NCBI RefSeq assembly: GCF_900091625.1
Contig: NZ_FMIC01000002.1
Coordinates: 6,138,001-6,202,000 of the forward strand
Direction of reading: 5' to 3'
Source: Micromonospora peucetia
GTDB taxonomy: Bacteria > Actinomycetota > Actinomycetes > Mycobacteriales > Micromonosporaceae
Length of the DNA stretch: 64,000 bases
Positions 21,501-64,000 of this stretch are shown one piece after another. Each line of letters opens with the position of its first letter. Position 1 is the first letter of the stretch. The translations under genes and the position numbers were made by a program. The notes beneath the pieces were generated by a model. That model ran no database searches, was not told where the DNA came from, and saw nothing but the letters and a program-made list of their open reading frames with translations.

Positions 21501-22351
21501 GCGTCGGACAGCCGCTGCAACAGCAGCACCCCGACGCCCTCCGACCAGCCGGTGCCGTCGGCGGCGGCGGCGAACGACTTGCACCGGCCGTCGGAGGCCA
21601 GGCCCCGCTGCCGGGAGAAGTCGGCGAAGGTGCCCGGCGTGGACATCACCGTCACGCCGCCGGCGAGCGCGAAGTCGCAGTCCCGCTGGCGCAGCGCCTG
21701 CGTCGCGAGGTGCACGGCCACCAGCGACGACGAACACGCCGTGTCCACCGTGACCGCCGGTCCTTCGAGCCCGAAGGTGTACGCCACCCGCCCGGACACC
21801 ACGCTGCCGGAGTTACCGGTGCCGATGTAACCCTCGACGCCGTCGGGCAGGTCCAGCACCCGGGACGCGTAGTCGTGGTACATCACCCCGGCGAACACGC
21901 CGGTCCGGCTGCCCCGCAGCCGCTGCGGGTCGATGCCGGCGTGTTCGAACGCCTCCCAGGAGGTCTCCAGCAGCAGCCGCTGGTGCGGATCCATCGCCAG
22001 GGCCTCGCGGGGGCTGATGCCGAAGAAGCCCGGGTCGAACTGCGGCGCGTCGTAGAGGAAGCCACCCTGGTTGCTGTACGACGTGCCCGGGTTGTCCGGG
22101 TCGACGTGGAAGAGCCGCTCCAGGTCCCAGCCCCGGTCGGCCGGGAAGTCACCCACTCCCTCGCCGCCCCGGTCGACCAGGTCCCACAGCTCGGCCGGGC
22201 TGGTCACCCCGCCCGGAAACCGGCACGCCATCCCGATGACGGCCATCGGCTCGCGGTCCTTGGCCTCCACCTCGCGCACCCGCCGGCGCGCGTCACGCAG
22301 GTCGGCAGTGGCACGCCGGAGGTAGTCGAGGAACTCTGCCTCAGTGGGCAT
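7757..22351 (-). CDS. Three-module type I PKS with a truncated AT in module 2 (4,864 codons)
   Basis: The N-terminal docking helix (MPTEAEFLDYLRRATADLRD) precedes three modules: KS-AT-DH-KR-ACP (to about residue 1804), KS-AT(truncated)-KR-ACP (to 3264) and KS-AT-KR-ACP. The protein ends in a docking tail (LAELDQLESAL... NQELFDLIDQDLGLS). Module 2 spans about 1,460 residues, whereas module 3, of the same nominal type, spans about 1,600 including its docking tail; most of the loss is in the AT. Modules 1 and 3 have malonyl-type HAFH ATs. The start at 22351 is supported by the GGAG site and the docking motif. The gene lies 43 bp after the upstream stop and 42 bp before the next start, so all three genes after the gap are probably one transcript. 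Predicted product contribution: an alkene, an uncertain unit, and a hydroxyl. Confidence 0.96.
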   Translation of the reverse strand: MPTEAEFLDYLRRATADLRDARRRVREVEAKDREPMAVIGMACRFPGGVTSPAELWDLVDRGGEGVGDFPADRGWDLERLFHVDPDNPGTSYSNQGGFLYDAPQFDPGFFGISPREALAMDPHQRLLLETSWEAFEHAGIDPQRLRGSRTGVFAGVMYHDYASRVLDLPDGVEGYIGTGNSGSVVSGRVAYTFGLEGPAVTVDTACSSSLVAVHLATQALRQRDCDFALAGGVTVMSTPGTFADFSRQRGLASDGRCKSFAAAADGTGWSEGVGVLLLQRLSDARRDGRRILAVVRGSAVNQDGASSGLTAPNGPSQERVIRQALANARLSPADVDVVEAHGTGTTLGDPIEAQALLATYGQDRGEGGPLWLGSVKSNLGHTQAAAGAAGLIKMIEAIRHRSMPATLHVDEPSPHIDWSAGQVSLLTEAREWSAADRPRRAAVSSFGISGTNAHVILEEAPVDDAPPTDGAEPVADAPMALPLTPVFLSARTPEALAGQADRWAGHLSRVDSLRPVDVALSSISRSGLDHRAVVLAGDADDLLTGLRALADGEPDGRVTTGMSTPRGRLAFLFSGQGAQRAGMGRELYETWPVFAAALDEVCGHLDPLLPSPLREVMFAGAGTPEAELLDQTVYTQAGLFAVEVALFRLVESFGVVPDLVAGHSIGEIAAAHVAGVLSLADACALVAARGRLMQALPAGGGMVAIGADEAAVTGSLAGLTDRLDIAAVNGPTAVVVAGDVEALDQVQRMWSERGVQTRRLRVSHAFHSGRMDPMLAEFATVAEGLTFRPPTIPVVSTLTGRVADAEQLCDPGYWVRHVRGTVRFADAVDCLRAEDVDTYLEVGPNGVLTAMAQNCLAERAEDEPAPLLVPVSRHDRPEPQAVLEALARLHVHGLTVGWADLLRRSGGRQVDLPTYAFQHQRFWLEPAGRWTDVSGAGLGAAGHPLLGAAVSVAGEDMVVLTGRLSTSTHAWLADHSVSGTVVVPGAALVELAVRAGDEVGASRVRELTVAAPLVLPSTGAVRVQVRVGAADDSGTRSVTVHSQPEESIDPEWVRHAEGLLEPASADEPGVGTWPPVGGSEVDLAGWYPALAERDLVYGPVFQGLRRVWTGGDEVFAEVALPDEVAGDAAGFGVHPALLDAALHPIGLLLGAGTGGPRVPFAFEGVQVHASGARTLRVRLTRVGSAVRLVACDEAGAAVVSVDSLALRELTGVSSPGEAARSLFEVTWQAEEVTASGDISGWALVGTPLSAGLPVFPDVGTLTATVTEASGATPRLLLVPAGSAGSVERPDRVDAVRPAEAHHDNGPDEVRAATSNVLATVRSWLASDALADSRLVVVTRGAVSVGAGDRVTDLAGAAVWGLLRSAQSEHPGRIVLADVDGDVDAGVLGVLARVADEPVAHGGQVAVRSGAVFVPRLVRAVTPTSLDGSVVGDGTVLVTGGTGALGALVAEHLVSSYGVRSLVLVSRRGPDAVGAAELSERLTGLGVVVRVVACDVTDRDQVVALIGEVAAAGRLAGVVHTAGVLDDGVVEGVTAERLAGVLAPKVSAGWFLHEATAGLDLDLFVVFSSVAGVLGSPGQSAYAAGNAFLDGLAVYRRQSGLPAVSLAWGMWDTPGMAASIDEADRVRSARGGVTAMSAETGLQLFDAALTADRPVLVPAVIDLAALRAAAGAGLVPPMLRALLGTTTTRRQAGQGATWATRISGLAPAEARAQIDVLIRGLVSQVLGHGSAEAVPADRAFRELGFDSLTAVDLRNRANAATGLRLPSTLVFDHPTPQALAAHVHAELAGTAGGTVASGVRTTTGSDEPIAIVGMACRYPGGVESPDQLWALLAAGGEGIGEFPADRGWDLESLYDPDPDHPGTSYTRHGGFLYGAGEFDPGFFGISPREALAMDPQHRLLLETSWETFESAGLDPARLRGSRTGVFAGVMYHDYASQLMELADEVEGYVGTGNSGSVLSGRVAYTFGLEGPAVTVDTACSSSLVALHLAAQALRSGECDLALAGGVTVMATPGTFIEFSRQRGLSPDGRCRSFAGGADGTGWSEGVGVLLVQRLSDAQREGRRIHAILRGTAVNQDGASNGLTAPNGPSQQRVIRQALANARLTTADVDAVEAHGTGTTLGDPIEAQALLATYGQGRPADRPLWLGSVKSNIGHTQAAAGVAGVIKMVMAMRHGLVPSTLHVDEPSPHIDWSAGAVALATEATPWPEVGRPRRAAVSSFGISGTNAHVIIEQPPADVVDGQATDRPRAGVTPLVLSAADAPALREQAARLGAHLAAHPELEPADVAHALVTTRAEFPHRAVILGRDTVGLTRALESFRLGEDAAATVTGPPQGGGDPVLVFPGHGDPWPATTVELLDRSPEFAASIAECGTALAPWVDWSLSAVLRGMDDAPHPTDPGVAHPVRWAVSVSLARWWRSLGVRPAAVVGHSHGEVAAACVAGALSLEDAAKAIVLGSRAEADPDATQRLTTDLAGITLRTPEVPLHSAATGGQVDTDGLDAANWYRGLPGGADVSQVVRALLDDGHQVFLEAAPAPVLTAAMRGTAPEAVVVDAAEAEGWLRMLTVLAGLHVHGVSVNWTAILGVRTGPPAQLPTYAFQRQRYWPQAPAPTGPAPAGQDEADRHFWEAVERADPQALAAAMRIDETAARSLDPALPLLSSWRRRRRDESAVDSWRYRVTWKPVTTAPEATLSGTWLLLVPADGAERSLVDGVAQALTEGGAEVVRVDATDPDRQPLADRLGHTGVAPGSVAGVLSLLALHEAPHPTHPVVPTGLAGTYALVQALGDAGVTAPLWCATAGAVSTGRADPVDRPRQAMLWGFGRVVALEHPDRWGGLVDLPTELDPRDRARLVAVLAGIDAEDQLALRSSGVFTRRLVRARTDRTTTGSWRPESGAVLVTGGLGSIGAQVARWLAREGVGELVLTGRQGPATPGADELATELRTAGATVTVAACDVADPDALLALVERLAGQGTRIGAVFHTAGVAHAGPVAATDVAQLADALRAKVSGAVNLDEVCGDDLSAFVLFSSGAGVWGGGHQGGYAAANAFLDAFAEDRRRRGRAATAIAWGAWDGGGMVDAEGAADQMFRSGVRAMRPDLAVSVLAEALDHGDTTLTVADIAWDRFLQTYTLARPRPLIADVPEVARLLAAGQRDGDASGAASPLRGRLAGLAGPERRRVLLDLVRVHAAAVLRLPSPQALAADRSFREIGFDSLSAVEMRNRLAEAVGLTLPATLVFDRPTPAALAEHLATRLTGDDTPATAPVQAATALDEPIAVVSMSCRFPGGVAGPEDLWRLVSEGRDGIAEFPADRGWDLEAIYHPDPDRPGTSYVREGGFLTDAAGFDAALFGISPREALVMDPQQRLLLESAWELFERAGTAPADMRATETGVFVGTNGQDYATLLLAARAETEGFQATGNAAAVVSGRLAYHFGLQGPAVTVDTACSSSLVALHLACQSLRQGECDVAVAGGVTVMATPGPFLEFARQRGLALDGRCKSFAGAADGTGWGEGVGLVLLQRLSDAQRDGRRILAVVRGSAMNQDGASNGLTAPNGPAQERVISQALANARLSAAEVDVVDGHGTGTRLGDPIEAQALLATYGRDRPADRPLWLGSVKSNIGHTQAAAGVSGVIKMVMALQHDLLPPTLHVDEPSPHVDWSAGAVALLTEAQPWPEVDRPRRAGVSSFGVSGTNVHVILEQAPADTGASRPANAPPAGPPVLPWIVSADGADGLPAQAARLADWLPRHPTPAADVARGLATGRSPLRHRAVVLAADADAALAGLRALATGQDHPGLTRGVAEPGGALAVLFSGQGAQHAGMGRRLYETFPVFAETLDEACQHLDAYLPRPLRQVLFAEPGTAEADLLDQTVFTQAGLFAVEVALFRLLTHWGIRPDFVAGHSVGEISAAHVAGVLSLPDACTLVGNRGRLMQALPAGGGMLAVAAPEVDVARALTGTDGQVAVAAVNGPAAVVVAGPQDALTDLAAHFAAGGVRTKRLRVSHAFHSPLMEPMLADFAAVAATLEYAPPTLPLVSNLTGAVVDADRLCTPEYWVRHVREAVRFADTVTHLHANGVTRFLEIGPDTVLTALTADALPADAPVLVTGVQRPGQDEVTALLGAVARLHCQGVAVHWSRLLPGAGPVDLPTYAFTHQRFWPTLDAVADTPAATHDDVDSAFWRAVASGDGDALAGRLGLDPDRPLRDLLPELDRWRRQQQEDTLAGGWRYRITWRPGTLTAGATDGTWALVHTGIDQPVVDRLAELVAARGGTVRLLAVDPATTDRTALAEQLAGIAPTRIVSLLALDERPHPDRPAVPVGLTANLALVQAVTDTLPPVPLWLLTRQAVSTAADDPVVHPAQATTWGLGLVAALEHPRHWGGLLDLPATLDTAAAEHVLAALTATGHEDQLAVRDAGTYLRRLARAPRAEAPGDWQPPGTVLVTGGTGAVGRYAAAWLARHGARRLLLVSRRGTAAPGADEAVAELAALGAEARVLACDLADRDAVADLVRGLRSDGETVRAVVHAAGVGRLNPVAAVTEAELADVVSGKIAGARHLDEFLDPEPLDLVVHFSSIAAVWGVGDHGAYAAGNAFLDAWAQSRPAGRTRVLSVNWGPWAGGGMVTDAHAAAMSRRGVSLLDREPAMAALRAGLEGDDTALTVADIDWDRFAPVFASARPRPLISEIAEVAAQAAAARADAEDGDVVATELRKRLGELSQAEQSRVLVDLIRTAAGEVIGHDSPYAVESSRPFRDLGFDSLTAVELRGRLTRSTGLSLPSSVVFDYPTPLALAEHLRAELLSEASVEALPTLAELDQLESALALRDPDDIGRVRITMRLHSLLERLGAVEEHREETAEVADRLRVASNQELFDLIDQDLGLS
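12560..16939 (-). other. Three-module PKS, module 2: KS-AT(truncated)-KR(A)-ACP
   Basis: Approximate residues 1804-3264. KS Cys is near 1975, with VEAHGTGT and [11 protein letters not shown]. The AT keeps GHSHGE (Ser near 2427) but lacks the subdomain with the HAFH/YASH motif. The KR looks active: TGGLGSIG near 2894, Lys in RAKVSGA, and GVWGGGHQGGYAAAN with Tyr near 3037; Gln lies three residues before the Tyr, so it is A1-like. ACP reads IGFDSLSAVEM (Ser near 3205). If the ACP is charged from outside, this module should give a hydroxyl; otherwise it may only pass the chain on. Confidence 0.88.
14560..15420 (-). other. Truncated acyltransferase of three-module PKS module 2
   Basis: The entry motif reads FPGHG. 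The nucleophile motif is kept as GHSHGE (Ser codon at 15068-15070). After GSRAEADPDATQRL the sequence jumps to the PEVPLHSAATGG region: the whole small subdomain, which in intact ATs carries VAAVNGP and the HAFH/YASH motif with the catalytic His, is missing in-frame. Residual sequence ([16 protein letters not shown]) is methylmalonyl-AT-like. Without the His and small subdomain, malonyl transfer is not expected. Confidence 0.88.
16940..22351 (-). other. Three-module PKS, module 1: docking-KS-AT(malonyl)-DH-KR(B)-ACP
   Basis: Approximate residues 1-1804. KS Cys is near 204 ([13 protein letters not shown]), AT Ser near 664 (GHSIGEIAAAH) and HAFH near 764. DH motifs HSVSGTVVVPG (near 976) and DAALH (near 1140) are intact. 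The KR has TGGTGALG near 1437, LDD in [10 protein letters not shown] and Tyr near 1578. ACP reads [11 protein letters not shown] (Ser near 1745). Predicted alkene-forming malonyl extension. Its KR DNA is nearly identical to that of giant PKS module 3. Confidence 0.92.
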
Positions 22352-22358
22352 CGGGCCA

Positions 22359-22362
22359 CTCC
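22359..22362 (-). promoter_or_regulatory. Ribosome binding site of the three-module PKS
   Basis: GGAG on the minus strand, 7 nt before the ATG at 22351. It fixes the start at MPTEAEFLDYLRR, a docking-helix sequence, and rules against the open frame that continues back to 22561 across the end of the upstream gene. Confidence 0.65.
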
Positions 22363-22394
22363 GTATCAGGAATCGAGGTGTGCGACATGCCGGA

Positions 22395-32432
<10,038 letters not shown>

Positions 32433-32437
32433 TAGTG

Positions 32438-32443
32438 CCACCT
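32438..32443 (-). promoter_or_regulatory. Ribosome binding site of the two-module PKS
   Basis: AGGTGG on the minus strand, 5 nt before the ATG at 32432. It fixes the start at [13 protein letters not shown], which is a typical PKS N-terminal docking helix, and rules against the longer in-frame extension to 32516. Confidence 0.65.
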
Positions 32444-32611
32444 TTTCGGGCCGGAGAAAGCCAGGCGACCCAATACCGTCCACAGACGCCACAAAGCCGC
32501 GAAGACCAAAGCCCATTCAGCCGACCACGAATTGCCAGACAAATAGCGTTTAAGCGCACACCAGGTCTTACTTACCGGAGGAAGGTAATTGTCGCCGGAC
32601 GGCGGTCACAA

Positions 32612-32640
32612 CCCCTAGCCTGCCCCTACCGGTGCCCCTA
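32612..32640 (-). repeat. Three tandem CCCCTA (TAGGGG) repeats, possible regulator site
   Basis: CCCCTA occurs at 32612-32617, 32623-32628 and 32635-32640, with periods of 11 and 12 bp, so all copies face roughly the same side of the helix. They lie about 180 bp upstream of the start at 32432. Helically phased direct repeats upstream of biosynthetic genes are typical of actinomycete SARP-type operators. TAGGG half-sites also occur in operators of PAS-LuxR regulators such as PimM. Assignment to either family is inference. Confidence 0.45.
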
Positions 32641-32707
32641 GCGGCGGGGCCGCAGGCTGGGCCGAGCGGCCCTGCTGAACGGCCCGGGGCAGCCGCCTCG
32701 CGGGGTG

Positions 32708-32740
32708 CGGCCGGGCGGGTGCGACACCCCCGCCCGGCCG
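32708..32740 (-). terminator. GC-rich hairpin downstream of the giant PKS, possible terminator
   Basis: A perfect 12-bp inverted repeat (CGGCCGGGCGGG at 32708-32719 and its complement at 32729-32740) encloses a 9-nt loop, about 42 nt after the stop codon at 32782. No T-tract follows on the minus strand, so it is not a classical intrinsic terminator, although such stems are common at actinomycete gene ends. A weaker 5-bp stem (GGGCC/GGCCC) lies nearby at 32659-32672. Confidence 0.5.
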
Positions 32741-32781
32741 ACTTCGCCACGACCGTCGACAACGGCCGGGCACCACCATTT

Positions 32782-62661
<29,880 letters not shown>

Positions 62662-62664
62662 GAG

Positions 62665-62668
62665 CTCC
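62665..62668 (-). promoter_or_regulatory. Ribosome binding site of the giant PKS
   Basis: GGAG on the minus strand lies 3 nt before the ATG at 62661 and 6 nt before the ATG at 62658. Normal spacing favours the second ATG, giving a protein starting MSTSADK. The site sits inside the 23-bp spacer after the upstream PKS stop codon, consistent with co-transcription. Confidence 0.6.
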
Positions 62669-62684
62669 GTACTGGGGACAACGG

Positions 62685-64000
62685 TCAGGATTCGGTTCCG
62701 TCAAGCGCCAGCCTGACGAGGGTGTCGGTGTCCATCTCGTCGAGGTCCAGGGTCTCGTCGGTGGACTCGTCACCCGCGCCGCCGTCGGCGCCGGTGAGGT
62801 TGAGCAGCAGGTCCAGCAGGCCGGCCTCGCGGATACGGGCCAGCGGGATGGTCGCGAGCGCCTGCCGCACCGCCACCTCCGCCGGGTCGCCGTCGTCGGC
62901 CTGCCGCCCTTCGGGCACCAGGCCGTCGAGCAGGTTGTCGGCGAGGACGGCCGGGTTGGGATAGTCGAAGACGAGGGTGGCGGGCAGCGACAGGCCGGTG
63001 GCCGCGGTCAGCCGGTTGCGCAACTCGACCGCCGTCAACGAGTCGAACCCGAGTTCCTTGAACGCGCGCCCGGGCTTGACCCGGTCCGTGCCCGGGTGAC
63101 CGAGCACGGCGGAGGCGTGGGCACGGACCAGCTCGACCAGGTGCCGGACCTGCTCGTTGCGGGGCAGGGTGAGCAGGTGCTCCCGGAGCCCGTCGGCGGC
63201 GCCGCCCGGCTGCTCCTCGGCGTGGGCGTGGACCGCCTCCCGGGCCTCGACGATGTCGTCGAGCAGTGGCCGGGGGCGGGCCGAGGCGTACGCCGGGGCG
63301 AAGACCGCCCAGTCGACGTCGGCCACGGTCAGCGCGGCCCCGGGCAGGCCGACGGCGTACCGCATGGCGTGCACGGCGTCGGCCGGTGCCATCGCGGTCA
63401 GGCCGCGCCGGGCCAGCAGTTGCTGGGCCTCGCCGGTGGCCATGCCGCCGTCGGCCCATGGTCCCCAGGCCACGGACGTCGCCGCCAGGCCCCGCCCGCG
63501 GCGGTTCTCCGCCAGCGCGTCGAGGAAGGCGTTGCCCGTGGCGTAGGCGGACTGTCCGCCGCTGCCCCACACTCCGGCGATGGAGGAGAAGAGCACGAAC
63601 GCGTCCAACGGCCGGTCGCCGAGCAGGGCGTCCAGGTGCAGCGCGCCGGCGACCTTGCCGTCGAGCACGCCGGCGAACGCGGCCAGGTCCGTGTCGGCGA
63701 TCATGCCGACGTCGCCCGCGCCCGCCGCGTGCACCACGGCCGTCAGCGGCGCGGGATCCTCGTCCAGCCGGGCCAGCAGGGCCGCCACCTGGTCGCGGTC
63801 GGCCGCGTCGCAGGCGACGACCGACACCCGGACATCCTGTGCGGTCAACTCCTCGCGCAGTTCCGCGGCGCCGATGGCACGGTCGCCCCGACGGCTGGTC
63901 AGCACGACGTGCGCGGCGCCGTTGGCCGCCGCCCACCGGGCCACGTGGGCGCCGAGCGCGCCGGTGCCACCGGTGATCAGCACCGTGCCCGACGGCTGCC
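62685..64000 (-). CDS. Type I modular PKS, C-terminal part (KR-ACP-docking); start lies beyond the window
   Basis: This is the end of a PKS protein that elongates the chain before the 9,959-codon synthase. About 438 codons are visible, and the frame is still open at position 64000 (residues [11 protein letters not shown]), so the GTG at 63983 is an internal valine and not a start. The ketoreductase has an intact [13 protein letters not shown] motif, the Lys of DGKVAGA, and the catalytic Ser, Tyr (codon near 63540) and Asn in FSSIAGVWG...AYATGN. The Trp in GVWG and the absence of an LDD motif indicate an A-type (A1-like) KR. The ACP has the phosphopantetheine motif [11 protein letters not shown] near 63045. 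The tail contains [14 protein letters not shown] and ends in an acidic [13 protein letters not shown] segment, which resembles a docking domain. It pairs plausibly with the N-terminus of the next protein, encoded 23 bp downstream. Predicted outcome: a beta-hydroxyl unit. The AT specificity lies outside the window. Confidence 0.95.
   Translation of the reverse strand, partial: QPSGTVLITGGTGALGAHVARWAAANGAAHVVLTSRRGDRAIGAAELREELTAQDVRVSVVACDAADRDQVAALLARLDEDPAPLTAVVHAAGAGDVGMIADTDLAAFAGVLDGKVAGALHLDALLGDRPLDAFVLFSSIAGVWGSGGQSAYATGNAFLDALAENRRGRGLAATSVAWGPWADGGMATGEAQQLLARRGLTAMAPADAVHAMRYAVGLPGAALTVADVDWAVFAPAYASARPRPLLDDIVEAREAVHAHAEEQPGGAADGLREHLLTLPRNEQVRHLVELVRAHASAVLGHPGTDRVKPGRAFKELGFDSLTAVELRNRLTAATGLSLPATLVFDYPNPAVLADNLLDGLVPEGRQADDGDPAEVAVRQALATIPLARIREAGLLDLLLNLTGADGGAGDESTDETLDLDEMDTDTLVRLALDGTES

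Larger units (their letters stand above)
32433..32707 (-). promoter_or_regulatory. Putative promoter region for the two-module PKS gene
   Basis: Together with the hairpin this fills the 349-bp gap between two PKS genes, whereas the other gene junctions are 23-43 bp. A stretch around 32490-32600 is clearly AT-richer than the flanking coding DNA, as expected for a promoter. Three TAGGGG repeats lie at its upstream side. I cannot assign convincing -35 and -10 boxes. A TTACC/GGTAA inverted repeat (32572-32576 and 32584-32588) is also present. No gene is seen here on either strand. Confidence 0.4.

Noticed and set aside
32433-32516. Upstream extension of the two-module PKS start to 32516
   Set aside because: The extra 28 residues do not look like a docking domain, and the AGGTGG site sits exactly 5 nt before the ATG at 32432.
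32589-32618. A 9-codon TTG-started plus-strand frame preceded by GGAGGAAGG in the large gap
   Set aside because: Too short and without context. The GGAGG run also falls in the putative promoter of the opposite strand; chance is the simplest explanation.
63981-63983. GTG at 63983 as the start of the right-hand gene
   Set aside because: It would begin inside the KR nucleotide-binding motif. The frame continues to the window edge, so the true start lies outside.

Overview
The whole window is one stretch of a modular type I polyketide synthase (PKS) locus, cut at both ends. All genes lie on the minus strand, so biosynthetic order runs from position 64000 down to position 1. The very high GC content, strong G/C preference at third codon positions, long GC-driven open frames on the opposite strand and classical cis-AT modules point to an actinomycete. 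A Micromonospora- or Streptomyces-like host is likely, but the sequence does not settle the genus. There are no tRNA, rRNA, mobile-element, CRISPR or tailoring genes in the window.

Layout in transcription order: (1) 64000-62685, the 3' end of a PKS gene (KR-ACP-docking domain). (2) 62661-32782, a single 9,959-codon gene with six modules: KS-AT-KR-ACP, three KS-AT-DH-KR-ACP, KS-AT-KR-ACP, and KS-AT-(dead KR)-ACP. (3) A 349-bp gap at 32781-32433 with a hairpin, three CCCCTA repeats and an AT-richer stretch, the only sizeable non-coding DNA here. (4) 32432-22395, two modules: KS-AT-KR-ACP, then KS-(dead AT)-DH-KR(Tyr to His)-ACP. (5) 22351-7757, three modules: KS-AT-DH-KR-ACP, KS-(truncated AT)-KR-ACP, KS-AT-KR-ACP. 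(6) 7714-1, one complete module (KS-AT-KR-ACP) and a second (KS-AT-DH...) that leaves the window. The other junctions are only 23-43 bp.

How the genes work together: N- and C-terminal docking segments at the protein ends fit a collinear relay from protein to protein. Ten of the thirteen ATs that fall in the window carry the malonyl-type HAFH motif, one carries the methylmalonyl-type YASH motif, and two are degenerate. No enoylreductase domain is seen. A collinear reading predicts: hydroxyl, hydroxyl, three consecutive alkenes (a conjugated triene), hydroxyl, ketone, hydroxyl, [defective module], alkene, [AT-defective module], hydroxyl, hydroxyl, then a methyl-branched unit whose reduction is unresolved. 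This is a large polyol-polyene polyketide; I cannot name the product.

The most notable points are two KS-containing modules whose AT domains have lost the same subdomain, one of which also has a catalytic Tyr to His change in its KR. Others are a KR that has lost its catalytic residues in the last module of the giant gene, an in-frame TTA leucine codon in the giant gene, tandem CCCCTA repeats in the only large gap, and near-identical DNA blocks shared between modules that indicate recent gene conversion.
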